Assembly (NCBI GenBank): GCA_018262385.1
Contig: JAGSPQ010000224.1
Location: forward strand, 1 to 6,358
DNA: 6,358 nt
Direction of reading: 5' to 3'
DNA from: Myxococcaceae bacterium
GTDB lineage: Bacteria; Myxococcota; Myxococcia; Myxococcales; Myxococcaceae
A program made the position numbers and the translations under genes. The notes below the pieces were generated by a model. That model had not been told where the DNA came from and ran no database searches. It saw nothing but the letters and a program-made list of their open reading frames with translations. Positions 1 through 5,735 of this stretch are shown one piece after another. How positions within the stretch are numbered: the stretch's first letter is position 1; the number at the start of each line of letters is the position of its first letter.

Positions 1-956
1 CGCTGCTTGCGGTCCTGCTCGGCTCGCCGCGCCGCCTCGGCGTCACGCCCGCGCTGCTCTTCCGCCGCACGGCGATCCGCGATCTCTCGCTGCTGGCGCT
101 CTTCCGCCTTCCGCCTCGCGTCCGCCGCATCGCGCCCCCGCTGCTCCTCGGCCGCGCGCCGGTCGGCCAGCTCCCGCTGCTTTCGCGCTTCCTCTGCCTG
201 CCGCGTGGCCTCCTGGCGCCGGCGCTCGCGGTAAGCGTTCGCGCGCTGCTCGGCCTCCCGCCGGTCCGCTTCCTCGTACCGTCCGATGCTCCTCGCATCG
301 CGGGGCGCGTGGTGCCCGCCGGCTCGGCTCGAAGCCATGTCGGGTCCCATCGTCCAGACCGAGCCCTCGCGGGTCCGGCCGTGCCGATCGACCCGGTGGG
401 TGCGGCTCAGGCACTGATCGCGATCGTTCGGGACGTAGTGGAGGGCGACGTCGACGCGGAGGGTGACCTCGACGTTCACGAACAGCCACGACACGTTCGA
501 AGACGGGTGGCCCACCGGACCGGAGGCGTGCCAGCCGACCAACCCGTCGCCTTCTCTCCAGTCCACCCACGCCGGGCCCCAGGTGGTGTCGGGCACCCAC
601 GCCCAGCGATCGGTGTGGATCCACCGGCCGTAATGGCACACCGCCCAGCCGAACGGCTCGTTCGACACCCACGTCATCCCGTACTCGGCGTCGACCCAGT
701 AGCCGTCGCGGTACGGCACGTAGTCGACCTGGGAAGGCACGAAGATCCACCCGTAGGACGGGTCGTTGATCCATGTGCCGTGCGGAGCGAGCTCTTCGTA
801 GAACACCTCCACCGCAGGAACCGCAGCCCCCGGGAGCCGCACGTTCAGCTCGACGTAGGTCGGCTGGACCACCACCGGAGTCTCCTCGCGGACGACGACC
901 AGCGCCGGGGCACAGGCACCGAGGGAAAGGATCAAGCCAGCCAGAGCGAGTCGCAT
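1..956 (-). CDS. DUF6600-like lipoprotein with charged coiled-coil tail (3' end outside window)
   Basis: Only the first 318 residues are in the window; the stop lies beyond the left edge. The ATG at 956-954 starts a short signal peptide ending in the lipobox L-G-A-C (Cys15), so a membrane-anchored lipoprotein is expected. Residues about 50-145 form a Trp/Tyr/Gly-rich stretch with repeated motifs such as HGTW, DPSYGWIFVPS, EPFGWAVCHYGRW and WGPAWVDW. This pattern matches what I know of DUF6600-type proteins, which are common in myxobacteria and of unknown function. From about residue 226 the chain becomes almost entirely Arg, Glu, Ala, Gln and Lys, a probable long coiled coil or single alpha-helix containing a 29-residue tandem repeat. 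An AGGG (complement of 961-964) lies 4 nt before the ATG, a rather close ribosome site. It is divergent from the ThuA-like gene. I am confident of the gene and lipobox, fairly confident of the family, and cannot assign a function. Confidence 0.85.
   Translation of the reverse strand, partial: MRLALAGLILSLGACAPALVVVREETPVVVQPTYVELNVRLPGAAVPAVEVFYEELAPHGTWINDPSYGWIFVPSQVDYVPYRDGYWVDAEYGMTWVSNEPFGWAVCHYGRWIHTDRWAWVPDTTWGPAWVDWREGDGLVGWHASGPVGHPSSNVSWLFVNVEVTLRVDVALHYVPNDRDQCLSRTHRVDRHGRTREGSVWTMGPDMASSRAGGHHAPRDARSIGRYEEADRREAEQRANAYRERRRQEATRQAEEARKQRELADRRAAEEQRGRDAADARRKAEERQQREIADRRAAEEQRGRDAEAARRAEQDRKQ
9..182 (-). repeat. Two 87-bp in-frame tandem repeats (29 residues each) in the lipoprotein tail
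   Basis: Read on the minus strand, 182-96 and 95-9 encode two 29-residue units. Both contain the core ADRRAAEEQRGRDA and both end in Arg; they start KQREL and QQREI. A third unit appears to begin at position 8 (KQR) and leaves the window, so the full copy number is unknown. The preceding residues (YRERRRQEATRQAEEAR) look like a degenerate earlier unit. The DNA copies differ at several positions, so they are diverged rather than freshly duplicated. The repeat is four helical heptads plus one residue, compatible with an extended charged helix. Confidence 0.85.
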
Positions 957-1070
957 GCCGCCCTGACGCGCCCGGACGCGGAAAAATTCTCCGATCAGGG
1001 CTGCGCGCAACCGTTGTTCACAAAGATCCTTCCGGCCCCCGGTGCGTTTGCAGGCTCCGAGGTGCTCCAC
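957..1070. promoter_or_regulatory. Divergent intergenic region, presumed promoters for both flanking genes
   Basis: This 114-bp gap separates two gene starts that face away from each other, so transcription of both probably begins here. It contains the only conspicuous AT-rich patch nearby (gaaaaattct at 981-990) and a second lower-GC stretch around 1014-1029 (ttgttcacaaag). I could not find a convincing -35/-10 pair or a GG-N10-GC sigma-54 type element in the parts I checked by eye. The assignment rests on gene orientation, not on a recognised promoter. Confidence 0.4.
1059..1062 (+). promoter_or_regulatory. Ribosome binding site GAGG that fixes the ThuA-like start
   Basis: GAGG lies 8 nt before the ATG at 1071. 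It matters because the reading frame is open for over 750 bp upstream, and this site plus the following signal peptide decides the start. Confidence 0.6.
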
Positions 1071-1850
1071 ATGGTGTCTGCCGGCCGGATCCTGGCGTCG
1101 TCTCTGTTCCTCACCCTGGCGTCACCCTCCCTGGCCGCCGCTCCACGAGTGCTGCTGATCTGGGACGTCAAATCGCAACAGACCGAGGCGCTCGCCCGCT
1201 CGCTCAAAGACGGCGGGAGCGTCGTCGTCTTCAGCGACACCGATGAGATCCACTACGACGGCAAGAACCCGTCGCCCGCCGACTTCGACGTGGTGGTTCA
1301 CCTCAACGGCACCACCCACCACGCCGAGATGACGCTCGTCGGCCAGCAGGCGCTCACGCGGTTCGTCCGCGAGGGCGGCGGCTACCTCGGCCACGAATGG
1401 AACGCCTACGAGCTGTCGTGCGGGCGGATGCAGACGATGCGCCCGTTGATCCTCTTCGACCGCACCTCCGGCTACATGGTGCCGATCGTCCTCAAGAAGG
1501 CCGAGCAGGCCGGCAGCCACCCGGTGGTGTGGGAAGTGCCGCAGGTGTTCACGATGACCGGCAGCTCGAACATCGGGCGGGTGCACAAGTTCGAGCAGGA
1601 GCCCGCGATCGTCCTCGCCAGGGATCAGCAGGGCAACGACGCAATCGCGGTGCGTGAGTACGGCCTGGGCCGGGTGGTCAACTTCCACCACGGCGGCAAC
1701 TGGGAAGGGGCGGCGACGATCTTCGACAGCAAGGAAGCGCGCCGGCTGTTCGTCGACTCGGTGCGCTGGGCGTACGGCTGCGATCCGTCTTTCCGCGAAG
1801 GGCACCGGGAGAAGACTTGCGCGCAGATCGAGGCCCGCCGGAAGCAGTGA
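1071..1850 (+). CDS. Exported ThuA-like domain protein
   Basis: The 259-residue product starts at the ATG at 1071, preceded by GAGG (1059-1062) with an 8-nt spacer and followed directly by a signal peptide (hydrophobic residues about 7-22, likely cleaved after Ala22 or Ala24). The frame is open far upstream, but only this start gives a ribosome site plus signal peptide. The mature part looks like the ThuA / class I glutamine-amidotransferase-like fold. Residues 26-32 form a first strand (RVLLIWD), 102-110 read GGGYLGHEW at the usual Gly-rich turn, His150-Pro151 matches the ThuA 'HP' motif, and 197-211 read YGLGRVVNFHHGGNW near the C-terminus. No Cys occupies the elbow position, so amidotransferase chemistry is unlikely. 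Cys237 and Cys250 could form a disulphide outside the cytoplasm. ThuA proteins are linked to sugar metabolism, but the substrate here cannot be inferred. The regulator gene follows 74 bp downstream on the same strand and may be cotranscribed. Confidence 0.8.
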   Translation: MVSAGRILASSLFLTLASPSLAAAPRVLLIWDVKSQQTEALARSLKDGGSVVVFSDTDEIHYDGKNPSPADFDVVVHLNGTTHHAEMTLVGQQALTRFVREGGGYLGHEWNAYELSCGRMQTMRPLILFDRTSGYMVPIVLKKAEQAGSHPVVWEVPQVFTMTGSSNIGRVHKFEQEPAIVLARDQQGNDAIAVREYGLGRVVNFHHGGNWEGAATIFDSKEARRLFVDSVRWAYGCDPSFREGHREKTCAQIEARRKQ

Positions 1851-1924
1851 CCCGTCGCAATCGCAGACACCACGGATCAGCCTCGTCGTTGCGCAATCGC
1901 GCCGCGTCGATTTAGGTCCGCCCC
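1851..1924 (+). promoter_or_regulatory. Short gap before the regulator gene with a repeated 9-mer
   Basis: The 74-bp gap holds two direct copies of cgcaatcgc (1856-1864 and 1892-1900), 36 bp apart. The second overlaps the palindrome ttgcgcaa (1889-1896). No terminator-like hairpin with a T-run was seen. An operator role is possible but weakly supported, because the same 9-mer also occurs inside the upstream gene at 1640-1648. Confidence 0.2.
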
Positions 1925-3238
1925 ATGACGAACTCGACTCGCCGCCTGCAGCCCGGGGGGACGGTGAAGGTGCAGAAGGCGATGGACGTGTCGGGGCCGC
2001 GGCGCTTCTCGCTGCAGCGGCTGGACGGAGAGTCGGCGCCGGTGCACCTCTCGACCGGCCGCTGTCAGATCGGCTCGCACAACCTCAATGACCTGGTGAT
2101 CGACCACCCCTCGGTCTCGCGCTTCCACTGCGAGGTGGGGATGGACGCGAACGGGCCCTGGCTGAAGGACCTCGGCTCCTCGAACGGCACCGAGGTCGAC
2201 GGAGTCGGCGCGCGCGAGGTGCTGCTGCGCGACGGCAGCCTGATCAAGCTCGCCGAAGCGGTCACCTTGAGCTTCCGGCTGCTCGCCGAGAAGAGCGACC
2301 TGCCGCTCTCCCGCAAAGACGAGTTCGGAGTGCTGATCGGCGGCTCGCCGGTGATGCGCGCCTGCTTCGCCCAGCTCGAGCGCGCCGCCGAGACCAGCCG
2401 GCCGTTGCTGATCGAAGGCGAGACCGGCACCGGGAAGACCACCGCCGCCGAGCAGATCCACGCCAACAGCGCGCGCAAGCTGCAGCCGTTCATCACCGTC
2501 GACTGCTCCTCGCTCTCCGCCGAGGCGCTGGAAGAGACGCTGTTCGGCGTCGACGGCCAGCGGCTGTCCGCGTTCGAGGAGGCCGGCTGGGGCACCCTGT
2601 TCCTCGAGGAGGTCGGCGAGCTGTCCCCCCGGCTGCAGGGGCGGCTGATGCCGGTGCTGGAGAAGGGCGAGCTGCGCCGCACCAACTCGACCGCCACCGT
2701 CGCGGTGCGCGCGCGGCTGATCGCCTCGACCCGCAAGGACCTGCGCCAGCTGGTCAACCAGAACAAGTTCCGCACCGAGCTGTTCTTCCGGCTCGCGGTG
2801 GTGCGGGTGATGATGCCCCCGCTGCGCCAGCGCCTCGAGGACATCCCCGACCTGGTCGAGGTGTTCCTCGGGCAGGCCGGCGCGAACGAGGAAGAAGCGA
2901 CCACCCTGCGCTCGGACGAGTTCCTGCGCCGGCTGCAGCTCGGCTCCTGGCCGGGCAACGTGCGCGAGCTCTACAACCACGTCGAGCGCTGCATGCTGAT
3001 GCAGGCCCCGCTCACCCCGCAGGAGACGGTGCGCGAGGGGCTGCCTCCCCGGGTCGACGCCAAGCGCTCGTACGCCGAGGGCCGGCGGGTGGCCCTCGAG
3101 CTGTTCGAGCGCGAGTACGTCGAGGCGCTGCTCAAGGCCCACTCGGGGAAGATCTCCGAGGCGGCGCGCGCGGCGGGAATGGATCGCGCCTACCTCCACC
3201 GGCTGGTGCGGCGCCACGGGCTGAAGACCCGGGCCTGA
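1925..3238 (+). CDS. FHA-AAA+-Fis HTH transcriptional regulator (sigma-54 activator-like, lacking the GAFTGA loop)
   Basis: This 437-residue protein has three parts. Residues about 28-118 form an FHA domain, with G50, SRFH (65-68) and DLGSSNGT (82-89). Residues about 137-355 form an AAA+ domain of the enhancer-binding-protein type: Walker A GETGTGKT at 165-172, Walker B-like TLFLEE at 224-229, a sensor I region RLIASTRKDL at 264-273, the arginine-finger region FRTELFFRL at 282-290, PPLRQRLEDIP at 298-308, and sensor II SWPGNVREL at 341-349. Residues about 400-434 form a Fis-type helix-turn-helix. Between LFG (206-208) and FEEAGWGTLFL (217-227) only eight residues occur, where typical activators carry about sixteen including GAFTGA. 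That loop contacts sigma-54, so classical sigma-54 activation is doubtful. The Walker B Asp is Glu228, and the usual FHA Arg after G50 is Ser51. The ATG at 1925 has AGG at 1914-1916, 8 nt upstream; M20 is a weaker alternative start. The domain calls are secure, but the target and input signal are unknown. Confidence 0.93.
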   Translation: MTNSTRRLQPGGTVKVQKAMDVSGPRRFSLQRLDGESAPVHLSTGRCQIGSHNLNDLVIDHPSVSRFHCEVGMDANGPWLKDLGSSNGTEVDGVGAREVLLRDGSLIKLAEAVTLSFRLLAEKSDLPLSRKDEFGVLIGGSPVMRACFAQLERAAETSRPLLIEGETGTGKTTAAEQIHANSARKLQPFITVDCSSLSAEALEETLFGVDGQRLSAFEEAGWGTLFLEEVGELSPRLQGRLMPVLEKGELRRTNSTATVAVRARLIASTRKDLRQLVNQNKFRTELFFRLAVVRVMMPPLRQRLEDIPDLVEVFLGQAGANEEEATTLRSDEFLRRLQLGSWPGNVRELYNHVERCMLMQAPLTPQETVREGLPPRVDAKRSYAEGRRVALELFEREYVEALLKAHSGKISEAARAAGMDRAYLHRLVRRHGLKTRA

Positions 3239-3241
3239 TCA

Positions 3242-3274
3242 GGGCGCCTCGACCACGTCGAGCCGATCGCGCCC
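3242..3274. terminator. Hairpin between convergent genes, possible bidirectional terminator
   Basis: The outer arms gggcgc (3242-3247) and gcgccc (3269-3274) flank an inner perfect hairpin of ctcgac (3248-3253) and gtcgag (3257-3262) with a CAC loop. The two 6-bp stems stack, with a 6-nt bulge (3263-3268) on one side. The structure lies 3 nt after the regulator stop and 20 nt after the binding-protein stop read on the other strand, an apt place for shared termination. No T-run follows on either strand, so an intrinsic terminator of the classical kind is not shown. Confidence 0.4.
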
Positions 3275-3294
3275 CAGCTTAGCGGGTGGGCAGT

Positions 3295-4119
3295 TCAGCG
3301 CGGGTAGAGCAGCGCCTCGAGCTCCAGCAGCCCGTTCTGCAGCGCCGGCCCCGGCTGGAGCAGATCCTTCGAGGGCGGCTTCACCCACCGCGCCTGCTTC
3401 AGCCCCGGCAGCGCCTGGAGCGCGGCTTTCCCGATGTCCACGTCCGCCACGTCCACCACCACGTCCGGCTTGAGCACCAGCGCGGCCTCGGCCGAGAAGA
3501 CCGGGTAGGCCGAGGGCGAGGCCTGGGCGACGTTGGTCGCTCCGGTGTCGAGCAGCAGCTCGTGCACGAAGCTGCCCGGGCCGGCGACCACCAGCGGCGC
3601 AAAGCCGTAGACGATCAGCACCCGCAGCGGCCGGCGCGTCTTCGCCCGCGCCCGCACCTCGGCGCGGGTCTGGTGCACCTTCGCCACCAGCGCCTTCGCC
3701 CTCTCCTCGGCCCCGAGCGCGGCACCGATCTGCACCGTCGCCTCGAGCACGTCGTCGACCCGGGTCAGCGGCAGCGCCAGCACCGGGATCCCCAGCTCGG
3801 CCATCTTCTCCACCGGCTTCTGGTTCGCCGGCGCCATCTGCACCAGCACCAGGTCCGCCTTCAGCGCGACCACCGCCTCGATCGACGGATCATTGAACCC
3901 GCCCACCCGCTTGAGCTTCGCCACCTCGGGCGCCTCGTCGAACCGCGAGACGCCCACCAGCAGCCCACCCTTGCCGAGCGCGAGCACCGTCTGGGTCAGC
4001 GACGGAGCGATCGTCACCACCCGGCTGGGGACCTTCACCGGCTTGGGCCCCAGCCAGACTGCCGCCGGCCCCGCATCGGCGGAGGCCAGCAGCAGCACCG
4101 CCAGCAGCGCCGTCGTCAC
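3295..4119 (-). CDS. BtuF-type periplasmic substrate-binding protein (helical-backbone metal-receptor family)
   Basis: The 274-residue product starts with GTG at 4119-4117, overlapping the upstream stop by 4 bp (GTGA). No strong ribosome site is visible, so translational coupling is likely. A signal peptide (residues 1-16, predicted cleavage ADA/G) is followed by a soluble protein with no cysteines, so it is not a lipoprotein. The mature part matches the ABC-transporter binding proteins for cobalamin and ferric chelates: RVVTIAPSLTQTVLALG at 33-49, VGVSRFDEAPE at 55-65, VGGFNDPSIEAVVALKADLVL at 72-92, a long linking helix about 120-160, and a second lobe with LRVLIVYG (165-172), LKPDVVVD (216-223) and a C-terminal QPGPALQNGLLELEALL. 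Length and layout are normal for the family. In the proposed system it takes substrate delivered by the TonB-dependent receptor and passes it to an inner-membrane permease, but no permease or ATPase gene follows. Cobalamin is a plausible substrate; haem or a siderophore cannot be excluded. Confidence 0.9.
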   Translation of the reverse strand: MTTALLAVLLLASADAGPAAVWLGPKPVKVPSRVVTIAPSLTQTVLALGKGGLLVGVSRFDEAPEVAKLKRVGGFNDPSIEAVVALKADLVLVQMAPANQKPVEKMAELGIPVLALPLTRVDDVLEATVQIGAALGAEERAKALVAKVHQTRAEVRARAKTRRPLRVLIVYGFAPLVVAGPGSFVHELLLDTGATNVAQASPSAYPVFSAEAALVLKPDVVVDVADVDIGKAALQALPGLKQARWVKPPSKDLLQPGPALQNGLLELEALLYPR

Positions 4120-5735
4120 GGCACGGCGAGGATGTCGGAGACGTTCGCGATCCCGGTCACCGGGTCGGGAGCGCAGGCCGAGATCGCCGCGCCCGCATCG
4201 CCGAAGTACCCGCGGCGCTCGCCGAGGGTGTTGGCGCCGATGTCGAGCACGAAGATCCGGCCGCCGTTCTGATCGCCGACGTACGCCCGGCCGCCGCTGA
4301 TCGCCATTCGCGACGGAAGAATCGGAGTGCAGCCCGCGCCCCCGTCAGCGCCGGCCGGACAGCGCGGCTCCCAGGCAGCCTGACGGACGTCGTTCTGATC
4401 CAACAGCACCACCCCCGCCTTCTCGGTGCTCACCAGCGCGTAGCTCGGAGGGCCGCTGTAGACCGCTCCGCCCATGCAGCTGACCAGCAGGTTCACTCCG
4501 TCCGAGGCGAGCCAGCCGGGGTTGAGGCACTTGTCGCCGCCGAGGTCGATCACGCTCACTGCCTTGGTGGTGGGGTTGATCTTCGCCAGCAGGCCCGGAC
4601 CTTCGGGCACGTAGGTGTCGGGGTTCAGGTTGTTGAGCGCGACGTAGACCGAGCCCCGGTGGGCGAGGATCGCGAACGGGCGCGCGACCGGCGTCCCGCC
4701 GTCGAACGGCTGGAGGTTCAGGGTCGAGAGATCCACGGTGTCGCTCTTCACCATCAAGGCCGGGTTGGTGACGTCGATCCGCACCACCTTCTGGCCTGCT
4801 GCGGCGCCGGTCGCACCGAAGCCGCCGTAGAGCGGGACCCACAGCCCGGTACCCACCCTGGCCATCCCCTGCGGGTAGGTGTTGGGCCCCAGCTGCAACT
4901 CGTGAACCGTCACGAGGGCCAGCCCGCCGTCGGCCGCCGCTCCGCCGTCGGGGAACGTCGCGCCGTAGTTGCGGATCGCCTGCACCGAGCCGGCCCCGGC
5001 GTTGGCGACAAAGACGTACTGCCCGTCGGTGATCACCTGGTTCGGAGCGTTGGCGGTGGTGACCGCGCTGCCGAGCCTGGCGAACGCATGGCCTCCCACC
5101 GACTTCAGCTGCGCCTGGTAGAGCCGCTGATCAATTCCGTCCAGCGCCAGCAGCACGCCCTCGATCGCCGCCAGCGACTGCGGCGCGGTGCCCAGCGATT
5201 CGCGCGGTCCGCGGAACTCGCTCCCGTACTGCAGTCCGACCACCTGGCCCGACGAGAAGCAGGCCGCGACCAGGTCGTAGGTGCAGCGGCTGGCGTGGCA
5301 GCTCTGCGAGTTCTCGCAAGCGGCCCCACAGGCGCCACAGTGATTGGCGTTGGTGCTGGTGTTGACGCAAGCGCCTGCGCAATTGGTCGGAGACGCCGGC
5401 GCGCACTGCTGCCGGCAGATCGAGGCCTCGCACACCTCGGTCGCCGCGCACCGGTTGCCGCAGGCGCCGCAGTTCTTCGGGTCGTTCTCGCGCACCACGC
5501 ACTCCCCGCCGCAGCTGAAGGTGCCCGCGGCGCACACGCAGTCCGCCCCGACGCACACCTGGCCGCTGCGGCAGGCGCTCCCGCAGGTGCCGCAGTTCTT
5601 CGCGTCGGCGTTGGGGTCGATGCAGCCCTGGCCGCAGCGCACCGTGCCGGTGGCACAGATGATCCCGGTGTCAGGACAGCCGGGCAGCAGGACGACGGCA
5701 CACAGCGCCAGCAAGACGGCAGAGATTGGTTTCAC
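4116..5735 (-). CDS. Cys-rich repeat lipoprotein with C-terminal beta-propeller-like region
   Basis: The 539-residue product starts with GTG at 5735-5733, supported by a strong TAAGGAG site 8 nt upstream, and overlaps the receptor stop by 4 bp. The signal peptide ends in the lipobox L-P-G-C (Cys20). Residues 27-151 comprise three Cys modules of eight cysteines each, with nearly identical spacing and the recurring signature NCGxCGxxC (HCGACGAAC in the third). This resembles what I recall as the 'MXAN_6577-like cysteine-rich' group of myxobacterial proteins, a name given from memory. Residues about 160-539 show recurring strand pairs such as QYVFVANAGAGSVQAI, SVYVALNN, LLAKINPTTKAVSVIDLGG and RAYVGDQNGGRIFVLDIG, as in YncE/NHL-type beta-propellers; about six blade-like units can be seen. 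The lipid anchor and abundant cysteines imply an oxidising location in the envelope, perhaps the cell surface. Its place between a receptor and a binding protein suggests substrate capture, which is inference. Confidence 0.85.
   Translation of the reverse strand: MKPISAVLLALCAVVLLPGCPDTGIICATGTVRCGQGCIDPNADAKNCGTCGSACRSGQVCVGADCVCAAGTFSCGGECVVRENDPKNCGACGNRCAATEVCEASICRQQCAPASPTNCAGACVNTSTNANHCGACGAACENSQSCHASRCTYDLVAACFSSGQVVGLQYGSEFRGPRESLGTAPQSLAAIEGVLLALDGIDQRLYQAQLKSVGGHAFARLGSAVTTANAPNQVITDGQYVFVANAGAGSVQAIRNYGATFPDGGAAADGGLALVTVHELQLGPNTYPQGMARVGTGLWVPLYGGFGATGAAAGQKVVRIDVTNPALMVKSDTVDLSTLNLQPFDGGTPVARPFAILAHRGSVYVALNNLNPDTYVPEGPGLLAKINPTTKAVSVIDLGGDKCLNPGWLASDGVNLLVSCMGGAVYSGPPSYALVSTEKAGVVLLDQNDVRQAAWEPRCPAGADGGAGCTPILPSRMAISGGRAYVGDQNGGRIFVLDIGANTLGERRGYFGDAGAAISACAPDPVTGIANVSDILAVP

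Noticed and set aside
9..182. Tandem repeats as a CRISPR array
   Set aside because: The 87-bp units are contiguous, without spacers, and keep the reading frame of a protein-coding tail.
43..774. Open frame (243 codons) in another minus-strand frame over the DUF6600-like gene
   Set aside because: It is an Arg/Gly/Pro-rich shadow of the adjacent frame, which carries a lipobox and Trp-rich domain.
309..1070. Upstream extension of the ThuA-like frame
   Set aside because: It runs antisense through the DUF6600-like lipoprotein; the ribosome site and signal peptide at 1071 mark the real start.
1640..1900. Three copies of cgcaatcgc as a possible operator set
   Set aside because: One copy lies inside coding sequence and the 9-mer is built from words expected in GC-rich DNA, so a regulatory role is not supported beyond a weak note on the two intergenic copies.
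1877..3217. Long open frame (446 codons) antisense to the regulator gene
   Set aside because: It mirrors the third-position GC bias of the plus-strand gene; its translation is a low-complexity His/Arg/Leu/Gln-rich string with no domain, whereas the plus strand gives clear FHA, AAA+ and HTH motifs.
3236..3297. Search of the convergent gap for a small gene
   Set aside because: The gap is under 60 bp and dominated by a hairpin; no start with a ribosome site fits.
3286..4272. Open frame (328 codons) on the plus strand across the binding-protein gene
   Set aside because: Its product is Arg/His/Leu/Gln-rich with no family motif, while the minus strand encodes a clear BtuF-type protein.
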